Of a DNA stretch of 64,000 nt, positions 56,137 through 64,000 are shown in pieces. Every line of letters starts with the position of its first letter. Within the stretch, counting starts at the first letter, position 1. Under the pieces are notes generated by a model. The model ran no database searches, had not been told where the DNA came from, and was given only the letters and a program-made list of their open reading frames with translations. The position numbers were made by a program, and so were the translations under genes. The stretch comes from Microvirga sp. (lineage in GTDB: Bacteria; Pseudomonadota; Alphaproteobacteria; Rhizobiales; Beijerinckiaceae), in assembly GCA_031181145.1 (NCBI GenBank), contig JAPSLB010000010.1, positions 53,596-117,595 on the forward strand. The letters are read 5' to 3'.

Positions 56137-57288
56137 ATGACCCAGTTCTCTCTGACCGAAGACCAGATTGCCGTCCGCGACATGGCCCTCGCCTTCGCGG
56201 CGGAGAACCTCGCGCCCCATGCTCTCGAATGGGACGAGAAGAAGCACTTTCCCGTCGACGTGCTGCGGGAGGCCGCCTCCCTCGGCATGGCCGCGATCTA
56301 TACCCGCGACGACGTGGGCGGATCGGGCATGACGCGGCTCGACGCGGCGCTCATCTTCGAAGCGCTCGCCACCGGGTGCCCCGCCATCTCGGCCTTCCTC
56401 TCGATCCACAACATGGTCGCCTGGATGATCGACCGATACGGGTCGGAAGAGCAGCGCCAGCGCTTCCTGCCGTCCCTATGCACCATGGAAATGATCGGCA
56501 GCTATTGCCTCACCGAGCCGGGATCGGGCTCGGATGCGGCCGCGCTCAAGACAAAGGCGGTTCGTGACGGCGATCACTACGTCGTCAACGGCGTGAAGCA
56601 ATTCATCTCGGGCGCCGGCACGTCCGACATCTACCTCACCATGGTGCGCACGGGCGAGGAAGGCCCCTCCGGCATCTCGACGCTCATCATCGAGAAGAAC
56701 ATGTCCGGCGTCTCCTTCGGCGCGCAGGAGAAGAAGATGGGCTGGAATGCCCAGCCCACCGCCGCGGTGATCTTCGAGGACGTGCGCGTGCCCGTCGCGA
56801 ACCGCCTGTCGGATGAGGGCATGGGCTTCAAGATTGCCATGGCCGGCCTCGACGGCGGGCGCCTCAATATCGGCGCATGCTCCCTCGGCGGCGCGCAATC
56901 CGCCCTCGACAAGGCGCTGGCCTATTCGAACGACCGCAGGGCCTTCGGGAAGCGCATCGCCGACTTCCAGGCGCTCCAGTTCAAGCTCGCCGACATGGCG
57001 ACCGAACTCGAATGCGCGCGCACCTTCCTGTGGCGTGCGGCCTCCGCGCTCGACGCCAAGACTCTCGACGCAACGAAGCTCTGCGCCATGGCCAAGCGCA
57101 TGGCGACGGATACCGGCTTCGAGGTGGCGAATGCCGCTCTCCAGCTTCACGGCGGCTACGGCTATCTCGCAGATTACGGGATCGAGAAGATCGTGCGGGA
57201 CTTGCGCGTGCACCAGATCCTGGAGGGCACGAACGAGATCATGCGCCTCATCGTGGCGCGGGATCTCGTGGGACGGGGGAACCGATGA
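56137..57288 (+). CDS. Acyl-CoA dehydrogenase, probable isobutyryl-CoA dehydrogenase
   Basis: A 383-residue FAD enzyme. Visible pieces are SYCLTEPGSGSDAAALKTKA (FAD and substrate), VNGVKQFISGAGTSDIYLTM, KKMGWNAQPTAAVIFEDVRV and LQLHGGYGYLADYGIEKIVR. The catalytic Glu is in VHQILEGTNEIMRLIVAR. The sequence AFLSIHNMVAWMIDRYGSEE and its location between mmsA and mmsB favour isobutyryl-CoA as substrate (valine route, methacrylyl-CoA product). The start is the ATG after AGGA; a longer frame to 55990 would include untypical residues. It probably passes electrons to ETF. Confidence 0.9.
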   Translation: MTQFSLTEDQIAVRDMALAFAAENLAPHALEWDEKKHFPVDVLREAASLGMAAIYTRDDVGGSGMTRLDAALIFEALATGCPAISAFLSIHNMVAWMIDRYGSEEQRQRFLPSLCTMEMIGSYCLTEPGSGSDAAALKTKAVRDGDHYVVNGVKQFISGAGTSDIYLTMVRTGEEGPSGISTLIIEKNMSGVSFGAQEKKMGWNAQPTAAVIFEDVRVPVANRLSDEGMGFKIAMAGLDGGRLNIGACSLGGAQSALDKALAYSNDRRAFGKRIADFQALQFKLADMATELECARTFLWRAASALDAKTLDATKLCAMAKRMATDTGFEVANAALQLHGGYGYLADYGIEKIVRDLRVHQILEGTNEIMRLIVARDLVGRGNR

Positions 57289-57316
57289 TCGTGAGCGGCA
57301 TCCCCTGCGCCCAAGC

Positions 57317-57391
57317 CCTCATCCCGAGCGGATTGCGTCAGCAATCCGTCTCGAAGCGAGACGCCGCTCTCAGCGGCTCCTCAGGATGAGG
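57317..57391. repeat. Palindromic intergenic repeat with CCTCATCC/GGATGAGG ends
   Basis: The ends CCTCATCCCGAG and CTCAGGATGAGG form a long inverted repeat with further internal symmetry (CGGATTGCG/CGCAATCCG-like and GAGACGCCGCTC). Elements with such GGATGAGG ends are frequent between genes in this bacterial group. It separates the acyl-CoA dehydrogenase gene from the membrane protein gene and stops 10 bases before the latter's ATG. Confidence 0.7.
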
Positions 57392-57400
57392 TCAGGAGCC

Positions 57401-57778
57401 ATGGTCCCGACACTGAAATCGCTCGGTCTCGGCCTTTCCATCGCCGCAGCGATCTTTGCGCTTTTCTGGCTCGCGGGCCCCTGGTTCTTCCTGGAAGGAC
57501 GCAGGCCCTTCCAGCTCAACTTCATCGCAGGAGCGGCACTGGGCCTGCTTCTCGGCCTGTCGATTCCCCGCATTCTGAACGTGCCCGCTCAGAAGGCTGT
57601 CGGCGCCATGGCGCTCGTCGCCGTTCCGGGCATGCTGATCATGGCTGCCGTCGGCTCGCACTTTGCCGTGTTCTTTCCTGACCTGAACCCTTCCCTCGAC
57701 AAGGTGTTCGGCTCGCTCATGCTCTGGTTCTACGGCTTTGGCTTGATCGGCGCGCTTTGGAGGGCACGCAGGCCGTGA
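57401..57778 (+). CDS. Small integral membrane protein of unknown function
   Basis: A 125-residue protein with four predicted membrane helices: SLGLGLSIAAAIFALFWLAG, LNFIAGAALGLLLGLSI, AVGAMALVAVPGMLIMAAVG and FGSLMLWFYGFGLIGALW. It resembles uncharacterised DUF5367-type proteins only in outline. AGGAG lies five bases before the ATG, just after the repeat. Its stop overlaps the next start by four bases (GTGA). It lies within the valine gene run, between the acyl-CoA dehydrogenase and mmsB genes, with no known role in that pathway. Confidence 0.7.
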   Translation: MVPTLKSLGLGLSIAAAIFALFWLAGPWFFLEGRRPFQLNFIAGAALGLLLGLSIPRILNVPAQKAVGAMALVAVPGMLIMAAVGSHFAVFFPDLNPSLDKVFGSLMLWFYGFGLIGALWRARRP

Positions 57779-58209
57779 GAGATGCCGGTGGCATGCGAGG
57801 ACTTTCGAACGGCGCGCCGAGCACATGGCTCGTACGTATCCTGAGCGTTGTCTTCATCGGCCTGGGGCTTCTCTTTCTCGTTGCTCCACACTCCGGTGCC
57901 ACCCTCTTCGGCATTGCCGCACCGGGCGGGGAAGGCTCCGGCTATCTGCCCGCCATCGGCCTGCGCGATCTCGCCTTCGGGCTCTATCTGCTGATCCTGT
58001 CCGCCACGGCGACGCGCCGCACGCTCGGCCTGATCCTTGCCGCGACCCTCGTGATCCCTATCGGCGACATCATCATTGTGACCGCAGCGCGGGGATCCGA
58101 CGCGGCGCTCAATCTGCTGCTGCATGGAGCAAGCGCTGCCGTGATGGCGGCGGGTTCCGTCTGGCTTCTGCGAATATCCGGACACGACAAAACGGGAGGA
58201 CAATCATGA
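57775..58209 (+). CDS. DUF4267-like small membrane protein
   Basis: A 144-residue protein with four helices (VRILSVVFIGLGLLFLVAP, GLRDLAFGLYLLILSAT, RTLGLILAATLVIPIGDIII, LLLHGASAAVMAAGSVWLL). The LPAIGLRDLAFG segment is the typical signature of DUF4267 proteins. The GTG start overlaps the previous stop, with GGAGGG about 10 bases upstream; an ATG at 57793 is the alternative. The end overlaps mmsB by four bases (ATGA), so the membrane pair and mmsB are translated together. The function is unknown. Confidence 0.75.
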   Translation: MRDAGGMRGLSNGAPSTWLVRILSVVFIGLGLLFLVAPHSGATLFGIAAPGGEGSGYLPAIGLRDLAFGLYLLILSATATRRTLGLILAATLVIPIGDIIIVTAARGSDAALNLLLHGASAAVMAAGSVWLLRISGHDKTGGQS

Positions 58210-59096
58210 CCAACATCGCCTTCGTCGGCCTCGGCAACATGGGTGGCCCCATGGCCGCCAATCTCGCCAAGGCGGGATACAATGTGACGGGCTTCGACCT
58301 TTCTCCCGCCTCCTGCGATCAGGCGCGCGCCGACGGTCTGAGCGTCGCCCGCTCCGCGGCCGATGCCGTGCGCGATGCGGAGATCGTGATTACCATGCTG
58401 CCGGCGGGCAAGCATGTGCTCTCGGTCTGGACCGACATTCTGCCTTCCGTGAAGGAGGGCTCGTTGCTGATCGACTGCTCCACCATCGATGTGGAAAGCG
58501 CCCGGAAGGCGCATGCGATGGCCCGCGAACAGGAGCGCAACCTCCTGAGCCTCGATGCACCGGTTTCCGGGGGCGTCGGCGGCGCGAAGGGCGCGACGCT
58601 GACTTTCATGGCAGGCGGCCCGAAAGAGGCTTTCGATCAAGCGGAGCCCGTTCTTTCCAAAATGGGCAAGAAGGTCGTGCATTGCGGAGACGCGGGCGCT
58701 GGTCAGGCGGCGAAGATCTGTAACAACATGATCCTGGGCATCTCGATGATCGGCGTGGCGGAAGCATTCGTGTTGGGTGAGAAGCTCGGGCTCTCGCATC
58801 AGGCCCTTTTCGATGTGGCCTCCACATCTTCGGGCCAGTGCTGGTCGCTCACCACCTATTGCCCCGTCCCCGGACCGGTGCCGACCTCGCCCGCCAACAA
58901 CGGCTACAAACCGGGCTTCGCGGCAGCCTTGATGCTGAAGGATTTGAAGCTCGCGCAGGAAGCAGCGCTCGCCTCCGGCGCTTCTACACCGCTCGGTGCG
59001 GAAGCTGCCCAGCTCTACGCACTCTTCAATGGCGCGGGCCACGAAGGCGACGATTTCTCGGGGATCGTCAACTTTCTGCGAGGGCAGAAGGGGTGA
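58206..59096 (+). CDS. mmsB: 3-hydroxyisobutyrate dehydrogenase
   Basis: A 296-residue NAD-dependent beta-hydroxyacid dehydrogenase oxidising 3-hydroxyisobutyrate to methylmalonate semialdehyde, the substrate of MmsA. The start is NIAFVGLGNMGGPMAANLAK (NAD binding). The substrate loop is DAPVSGGVGGAKGATLTFM, and the catalytic Lys is in GAGQAAKICNNMILGISMIG. Lys-Asp in MLKDLKLAQEAALASGASTP is also diagnostic. GGGAGGA precedes the ATG. The ATGA overlap couples it to the upstream membrane gene. It lacks a nearby hydratase or hydroxyisobutyryl-CoA hydrolase, which complete the pathway. Confidence 0.95.
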   Translation: MTNIAFVGLGNMGGPMAANLAKAGYNVTGFDLSPASCDQARADGLSVARSAADAVRDAEIVITMLPAGKHVLSVWTDILPSVKEGSLLIDCSTIDVESARKAHAMAREQERNLLSLDAPVSGGVGGAKGATLTFMAGGPKEAFDQAEPVLSKMGKKVVHCGDAGAGQAAKICNNMILGISMIGVAEAFVLGEKLGLSHQALFDVASTSSGQCWSLTTYCPVPGPVPTSPANNGYKPGFAAALMLKDLKLAQEAALASGASTPLGAEAAQLYALFNGAGHEGDDFSGIVNFLRGQKG

Positions 59097-59290
59097 TCGT
59101 GGACACGTGCTGCCATGGCATGACCTGTCCATGACGACAACCTGGGCTTAGCCGGCCGACCGGCACAGACGTTGTACCGTCCGAGATGCACGCGAAGGTT
59201 TGCGATGTGTTGCACGACACCTACAGCTTTTGTGCCCCTCGTCCATTAGCTTGGCCTTTCCCGATCGCTCAACCGACGATTGCCAGCCTG

Positions 59291-60499
59291 ATGGTTCGTT
59301 CCGCCTTTCCTACGGCCAATCCCTCCACCGACGCCGCCGCTCTGCTGCGGCGTCTCGGTTTCGCGATTCTGCTGTTCGCCATCCCGCCGGCCGCGCTTTT
59401 TACCCGACGGGCCCTCGTGGTGATGGCCCCCCTGGCCGTGGCGCTCATCGTCATGGCGGCCTTTCTGGACGGCAGCGCGAAGAACCCACTGCGGAAGGCC
59501 GTCGGACTCGTGTCCTCACGGGCCGGTCTCGCCGGGCTCCTTCTGGTGCTCTGGGCAGCCCTGTCGTTGATCTGGACACCTTTCGTGCCGCAAGCTTCGG
59601 AACGGCTCCTCAACATCGTCGCCATGGGTTTGATGGCTGTGGCAGGCTATCTGGCCCTGCCAGAACGGATGCGGTCGGCCAATCTGTACCTGCTGCCGGT
59701 CGGTGTGGGCCTTGCCGCCCTGATCGGAATCTTCATGCTCCTGCGGGAAGGCGGCCGCCTCGAGCCCGACGGGCTGGGGGTGGAGCGCGGCATGGTGATT
59801 CTCGTCCTGTTGCTCTGGCCCGCTCTGACCTGGCTTCACTCCCGCGGACGGAACCTGGAAGCCGTGACGCTCGCCGTGGCCGTGGCCGTGGGCGCCGTCC
59901 TCACGACGGATCCCCTGCCGCTCATAGGCCTTGTCGCCGGCGCTCTCGCCTTCGCTCTGGCAGCGGCAAGTCCTCAGACCGGCTCGCGTCTCATCGGTCT
60001 CTCGATGGCAGGGCTCCTGATATGCGCGCCTGTTCTGCCTTTCCTGCTGAAGCCCGCAGCTGGGGCCCTGGGAGCCAGTCCCTCCATCATGGCAAGTGTC
60101 GAGATCTGGCAGGAGCTCGTGCTCAAGGAGCCCCTGCGCTTCCTGACCGGGCACGGCCTTGAGACGGCTTGGCGCGGACGCCAGTTCGGCCTCTTGCCGC
60201 ATACGGCCCCGTTCAGTCTCCTGTTCGAAGTCTGGTACGAGCTTGGCGTCGTGGGAGCCATGTCCGGAGCCGTTCTGCTCTCCCGGGCCGCCTTCAGCGC
60301 AGGAGGGCATCGCCCCATCCTGGGCCCCGGCATCATGGCATCCTTCGCCTCGGCCTTTACCTTCGGCGCCTGCGGCATCGGCACCGCTCAGGTCTGGTGG
60401 TTCACGGCGCTCGTCGTGCTGGTGCTGGTTTTCGTGGCCGTCGAGCGCGGGCAGTTCCGCACGAAACGCCCGAAGGCCATTCTGCGCCGCCTGCGCTGA
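59291..60499 (+). CDS. Polytopic membrane protein, O-antigen-ligase-like
   Basis: A 402-residue inner-membrane protein with about ten helices. Helices and a long periplasmic loop between residues 220 and 310 (containing IWQELVLKEPLRFLTGHGLE and LPHTAPFSLLFEVWYELGVV) match the layout of the Wzy/WaaL ligase fold, in which the His and Arg of that loop bind substrate. Here GHGLETAWRGRQ and PHTAP are the corresponding residues. There are no neighbouring polysaccharide genes. The frame is open upstream to 59186; no clear ribosome site marks either start. Confidence 0.7.
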   Translation: MVRSAFPTANPSTDAAALLRRLGFAILLFAIPPAALFTRRALVVMAPLAVALIVMAAFLDGSAKNPLRKAVGLVSSRAGLAGLLLVLWAALSLIWTPFVPQASERLLNIVAMGLMAVAGYLALPERMRSANLYLLPVGVGLAALIGIFMLLREGGRLEPDGLGVERGMVILVLLLWPALTWLHSRGRNLEAVTLAVAVAVGAVLTTDPLPLIGLVAGALAFALAAASPQTGSRLIGLSMAGLLICAPVLPFLLKPAAGALGASPSIMASVEIWQELVLKEPLRFLTGHGLETAWRGRQFGLLPHTAPFSLLFEVWYELGVVGAMSGAVLLSRAAFSAGGHRPILGPGIMASFASAFTFGACGIGTAQVWWFTALVVLVLVFVAVERGQFRTKRPKAILRRLR

Positions 60500-60591
60500 G
60501 TCAGGGCTCATCTTGAGTCCCGCCATAAAAGTTGACCGATGCCCCTCGCCTCTGGTTCGCTGGCGGCCCCGATTCTTGCAAAGGATGTCCC

Positions 60592-61761
60592 ATGCCCATC
60601 ATCAATCGCGTTGCCGATCTTGCCGATGAGATCACCGCCTGGCGCCGGGATTTTCACGAGAATCCCGAACTCGGCTATGACGTCCATCGCACCGCCGGGA
60701 TCGTTGCCGAGAAGCTGAAGAGCTTCGGATGCGATGAGGTGGCGACCGGAATCGGACGGACAGGGGTCGTCGGCGTCATCAAGGGGAAGACGGATTCGTC
60801 CGGCAAAGTCATGGGCCTCCGCGCCGACATGGACGCGCTGCCGATCCAGGAGGCAACCGATCTGCCCTACAAGTCCAAGGTGACCGGCAAGATGCATGCC
60901 TGCGGCCATGACGGCCATACGGCCATGCTCCTGGGCGCTGCGAAATACCTTGCCGAGACGCGCAATTTCGACGGAACCGCAGTAGTGATCTTCCAGCCCG
61001 CGGAGGAAGGCGGCGGCGGCGGCGATGCAATGGTCAAGGACGGCCTCATGGAACGCTTCGGCATTCAGGAGGTCTACGGCATGCACAACTGGCCAGGCGT
61101 ACCCGTCGGGCATTTCGCCATGCGCGCAGGCCCGACCATGGCGGCGGCCGACCGCTTCACGATCACCATCGAAGGCAAGGGCGGGCATGCGGCCTATCCC
61201 CAAGACTGCATCGACCCCGTCGTCACGGCGGCTCATGTGATCACGGCCCTGCAATCCGTGGCGTCCCGCAGCGTCGATCCCCTGGAATCCATCGTGGTGT
61301 CCGTCTGCACCATCAAGGCCGGCGATACCTTCAACGTCATTCCGCAGACGGCAATGCTGCTCGGTACCGTGCGCACCCTCTCGCCCGCCATCCGCGACGT
61401 GGCGGAAGCCCGGATCCGCGCCATCGTGGAGAGCACCTGCGCAGCCTTCGGAGCAACGGGCGCCATCGAGTACAAGCGCGGCTATCCGGTGACGGTGAAC
61501 GATGCCGAGAAAACCGAGTTTGTCGCCTCGGTCGCGAAGGCGGTCGCCGGCGAGAGCGCCGTACAAACGAACTTTCCGCCGGAAATGGGAGCCGAGGACT
61601 TCTCCTACATGCTGGAGAAGCGCCCGGGTGCCTATATCTTCCTCGGCAACGGCGACACGGCAGGCGTGCATCATCCCGCCTATGACTTCAACGATGCGGC
61701 CGCTCCTTATGGCGTATCGCTCTGGGCGAAGATCATCGAAAGCGGCATGCCTGCCCGGTAA
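60592..61761 (+). CDS. M20 family amidohydrolase (hippurate hydrolase/aminoacylase type)
   Basis: A 389-residue metal-dependent peptidase-like enzyme. Early residues ITAWRRDFHENPELGYD mark the M20D family. Metal ligands are in MHACGHDGHTAMLLGAAKYL, the EE pair in IFQPAEEGGGGGDAMV, MHNWPGVPVGHFAM, and the C-terminal His in GVHHPAYDFND. The lid domain begins at GHAAYPQDCIDPVVTAAHV. AAAGGAT lies six bases before the ATG. It hydrolyses N-acyl amino acids such as hippurate or N-acetyl derivatives. It is in the same direction as, and 92 bases after, the membrane protein gene. Confidence 0.9.
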   Translation: MPIINRVADLADEITAWRRDFHENPELGYDVHRTAGIVAEKLKSFGCDEVATGIGRTGVVGVIKGKTDSSGKVMGLRADMDALPIQEATDLPYKSKVTGKMHACGHDGHTAMLLGAAKYLAETRNFDGTAVVIFQPAEEGGGGGDAMVKDGLMERFGIQEVYGMHNWPGVPVGHFAMRAGPTMAAADRFTITIEGKGGHAAYPQDCIDPVVTAAHVITALQSVASRSVDPLESIVVSVCTIKAGDTFNVIPQTAMLLGTVRTLSPAIRDVAEARIRAIVESTCAAFGATGAIEYKRGYPVTVNDAEKTEFVASVAKAVAGESAVQTNFPPEMGAEDFSYMLEKRPGAYIFLGNGDTAGVHHPAYDFNDAAAPYGVSLWAKIIESGMPAR

Positions 61762-61842
61762 CTCACGACAAGCGGGCATCCAGGCCGATCAACCTGGATG
61801 CTACGCATCGGCCGATTTCCAGGTCGCGAACCGAACAGATCA

Positions 61843-61890
61843 CCGGATGTGTTCCAAAAGTGGATCCCGCTTTTTGCGTCCGATGCTCTA
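61843..61890. repeat. Diverged copy of palindromic repeat block two
   Basis: CACCGGATGTGTTCCAAAAGTGG followed by CCGCTTTTTGCGTCCGATGCTC repeats the layout of the second block at 3274-3317 and 14050-14096 (ATCGGA, AAAAGTG, CACTTTT-like and TCCGATGCT segments), with more mismatches. It lies between the amidohydrolase and ribA-type genes. Confidence 0.65.
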
Positions 61891-61934
61891 GACCCGGGCG
61901 ATCACAGCGCCATCCCGGCTGACAGAAGCAGCAT

Positions 61935-63050
61935 TCAATCCTTGTTGGAGCAGGCCAACAGCCCGTCCAAATCGATGTAATGCCCCGCGCGATCCCGCTT
62001 GGCGGCGAGATAGCTCACATTCTCCGCCGTCGGGCGGCCCAGCACGCGGTGGTCGGAGATCACCTGGAGACCCGCCTCGGAGAGAGCCCGGATCTTTTCC
62101 GGATTGTTGGTCATGAGACGCACCGCGCTCACGCCGAGCTTTCTCAGCATGGTGCCTGCAAAGTCGAACCGGCGCTGGTCCGCCTCGAAGCCGAGGACCT
62201 CGTCGGCCTCGTAGGTGTCGTAGCCCTGGGATTGGAGCTTATAGGCGCGGATCTTGTTGGCAATGCCGTTCCCGCGCCCTTCCTGATCGAGATAAAGCAG
62301 GATGCCGCCTTCGTTCTGAGCCATGAAATGCACGGTTCTGCGCAGCTGGTCGCCGCAATCGCATTTCAGGCTGCCGAAGAGATCCCCCGTCAGGCACGCG
62401 GAGTGCAGGCGCACGGTGACAGGCTTGGAGACATCCGGCTTTCCGACGATCACCGCCACCTGATCCCGCAGGCCCTCGCCGCCGCGAAACACCACGAATT
62501 CGCTCGTGGCCGCCCCTTCGAGCGGCACAGGGGCGCGGCTGACGATGGAAAGATCGGTCGCCTTGGCCCGACGGTAATCGCGAATGGCGGCGCCCGAGAC
62601 GCGCACCATGGACGAATCGATCTCGATGCCCGTCGCAAGGGACACCACGATCACGGCCGGCAGGACCAGGGAAAGGCGGGCGAGCTCCAGGGCCTCCTCG
62701 TCCAGGATATCCGCGGGCCGGACCGGCGCGTCGATGCGCCCGTCGATCTTGAGGGCCAGCGTCTCGACCCGCTCCCGCTCTACGACCGGCAGGGCCAGGC
62801 GGCCGGGCCTGTCCTTCTCGAGACCCAAACGGCGCAGGCGAGCGGCCGGAAGAACGAGATGGGCCTGACCGCCGGCTAGGGCCTCGATCTCGGCGCTGCG
62901 TTCCTCGTCCAGATCCTCGACGCCGACCACGAGCGCGCTGCCCTCGACCCCGTCGATCACAACGGGACGGGCGCTGCGAAACTCCATGATCGCCCGCTCG
63001 ACCGAGGTCGTGGCGGGATTGTCCGACAGACTCAAAACAAGGCGCATCAT
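61935..63050 (-). CDS. ribA: GTP cyclohydrolase II with a degenerate N-terminal RibB-like domain
   Basis: A 371-residue protein. The C-terminal 190 residues are GTP cyclohydrolase II, the first enzyme of riboflavin synthesis, opening GTP's imidazole ring with loss of formate and pyrophosphate. Zinc ligands are Cys219, Cys230 and Cys232 (ACLTGDLFGSLKCDCG). The active site continues with DQEGRGNGIANKIRAY and RLMTNNPEKIRAL. The first 175 residues have the length of a RibB domain, but no DDEDRENEGD-type acidic motif, so dihydroxybutanone-phosphate synthase activity is probably lost. A start at 62987 (internal ATG) is possible. Confidence 0.85.
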   Translation of the reverse strand: MMRLVLSLSDNPATTSVERAIMEFRSARPVVIDGVEGSALVVGVEDLDEERSAEIEALAGGQAHLVLPAARLRRLGLEKDRPGRLALPVVERERVETLALKIDGRIDAPVRPADILDEEALELARLSLVLPAVIVVSLATGIEIDSSMVRVSGAAIRDYRRAKATDLSIVSRAPVPLEGAATSEFVVFRGGEGLRDQVAVIVGKPDVSKPVTVRLHSACLTGDLFGSLKCDCGDQLRRTVHFMAQNEGGILLYLDQEGRGNGIANKIRAYKLQSQGYDTYEADEVLGFEADQRRFDFAGTMLRKLGVSAVRLMTNNPEKIRALSEAGLQVISDHRVLGRPTAENVSYLAAKRDRAGHYIDLDGLLACSNKD

Positions 63051-63272
63051 CGATGAACTCAGGAAGGGAACCTTCTCGTCAGGGGTTCAGGGCACCAGGC
63101 TGCCGACAGCCAAGCTTGCCTCTTCGAGGCACTTTATCACAGGCTTCCCCCGAACCCTAATCGCGGAGATAGGATGGCAGCCATGTCCCATCAACAGGCC
63201 GCTCGACGGGGGGTGACCGCCGAGCTATCTGTGCGGCTCATACGAGCTTGGACAACTTTTTGAGACGGTTTG

Positions 63273-64000
63273 ATGGCGCGCGCATTGTTCCTCCGACTTT
63301 TCGCTCTTGGCTTCTCGGGTTTCGCCCCCATGGCGCAGGCCGCCACCCTCGACGGCTTGGCCGTCCAAGTCACGAATGCGAGCGAGCCGGTGCTCTGCGC
63401 CGAAAAAGATAATGTCGCCATCAACTTCGCTTCACCCTCGGTGAAGAGCTTCCGGATCGAGACCGTCCACCCCGCCTATATGGGCAGCCTTCGCCAGGAT
63501 CGATGGGAGCCGGACTGGACGGCTTGCGAGGACATTTCCGAGGAGACCTCCACGAAGCCCCATCCCGCGATGCACACCCTCTATGAGGATGATCGAATGC
63601 GCATCATGGGGCTGACTTTCAGCGAGTTCTGGCGTCCTACCGACGTGACGGTCACCATCGGAGGCAAGGTTTCACGCGATGTCCACCTGCTCCAGCTCTT
63701 GAAGAAGCACGAAGGCAAGGCGGAAGAGGTGATCGCCATGTACCCGGGAGACGGATACTGGCGCATCAAGCCGCTGCCGCCGCAGCACCTGGAATGGACA
63801 GCCTATGGCTCGTCCTTCATCGTCGGCCCGGTGGAGATCGATCAGCGTCCTGTGGCAAACCTGAGGGACGTTACCTTCGACCCTCAGGACATGCGCTTCA
63901 CGCTCACCTTCGCCAAGGGCGGCAAGGCCCATGTCGAGGTTGTCGATCTCAACGAGGAGCGCATGGCCCTCGACGTGACCTTCGACCAGGCGATCTCGGG
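63273..64000 (+). CDS. Exported protein of unknown function, 3' truncated by window end
   Basis: An open frame of at least 242 codons that runs off the right edge. Residues 1-23 are a signal peptide (ARALFLRLFALGFSGFAPMA, cleavage near AQA). The mature part starts TLDGLAVQVTNASEPVLCAE, then has several beta-strand-like stretches with two cysteines (CAEKDN and WTACEDISEE), suggesting one disulfide. I recognise no family. It is divergent from the ribA gene, with 222 bases between them. The ribosome site is weak (TTGAGACGG). Confidence 0.65.
   Translation, partial: MARALFLRLFALGFSGFAPMAQAATLDGLAVQVTNASEPVLCAEKDNVAINFASPSVKSFRIETVHPAYMGSLRQDRWEPDWTACEDISEETSTKPHPAMHTLYEDDRMRIMGLTFSEFWRPTDVTVTIGGKVSRDVHLLQLLKKHEGKAEEVIAMYPGDGYWRIKPLPPQHLEWTAYGSSFIVGPVEIDQRPVANLRDVTFDPQDMRFTLTFAKGGKAHVEVVDLNEERMALDVTFDQAIS

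Noticed and set aside
59097..59290. Possible short genes after mmsB.
   Set aside because: Only a fragmentary frame exists; no ribosome site or conserved product is visible.

Overview
The window is about 64 kb of GC-rich chromosomal DNA, densely packed with metabolic and transport genes. It reads as an alphaproteobacterium of the order Hyphomicrobiales, possibly near Methylobacteriaceae (Microvirga or Bosea-like). The clues are the codon use, tandem Fur-family regulators, the lysine 6-dehydrogenase type, the PHO-box-linked ugp operon, and palindromic intergenic repeats of a kind common in this order. The genus is an inference. I see no rRNA, tRNA, CRISPR array, phage or insertion sequence.

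Layout from left to right. 1-2 kb: end of a sugar-phosphate isomerase/epimerase gene and a Gfo/Idh/MocA dehydrogenase. 2-3.2 kb: two Fur-family regulators, one Zur-like with cysteine metal sites and one without recognisable metal ligands. 3.4-8.4 kb: an RND efflux pump (permease and adaptor) with a divergent TetR repressor and a likely operator. 8.4-12.7 kb: a glutarate/glutaryl-CoA cluster (CoA-transferase, divergent DapB-like reductase, glutaryl-CoA dehydrogenase, LysR), followed by a Bcr/CflA-type MFS pump. 14.6-20.3 kb: a dppABCDF dipeptide importer. 20.3-25.4 kb: an AI-2E-type membrane protein with a long cytosolic tail, a dienelactone-hydrolase-like protein and an M3 peptidase. 25.4-28.8 kb: aldose epimerase, SMP-30 lactonase and an amidase. 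29-33.6 kb: a branched-chain-type ABC importer with fused LivH-LivM. 33.9-39.7 kb: ferredoxin, ferredoxin-NADP reductase, an AllC-like amidohydrolase, two acetyltransferases, a small repeat protein and an aromatic amino acid ammonia-lyase. 40.2-44.6 kb: ugpBAEC glycerol-3-phosphate importer with a three-repeat PHO box. 44.8-52 kb: a stress-protein-like gene and a lysine-catabolic region (FAD oxidoreductase, Lrp regulator, lysine 6-dehydrogenase, aminoadipate-semialdehyde dehydrogenase, ThDP enzyme). 52-53.4 kb: a YjhX-family protein and transaldolase. 53.4-59.1 kb: valine catabolism (LysR, mmsA, isobutyryl-CoA dehydrogenase, two small membrane proteins, mmsB). 59.3-64 kb: a polytopic membrane protein, an M20 amidohydrolase, a ribA-type protein and the start of a secreted protein.

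Functional picture: the lysine genes at 45-52 kb (lysine to allysine to 2-aminoadipate) and the glutaryl-CoA genes at 8-12 kb could form two halves of one pathway ending in crotonyl-CoA. The steps between aminoadipate and glutaryl-CoA are not clearly encoded here. Several importers (dipeptides, branched-chain-like ligands, glycerol phosphate) sit beside amidases, peptidases and amino acid degradation genes, which suggests a scavenging heterotroph. The most interesting items are the metal-ligand-less Fur paralogue, the DapB-like reductase lacking both catalytic histidines inside a glutarate operon, the three-half-site PHO box, transporter operons with a hairpin directly after the binding-protein gene, the orphan YjhX protein, the duplicated Cys-RPNG-Cys secreted protein and the dispersed palindromic repeats.
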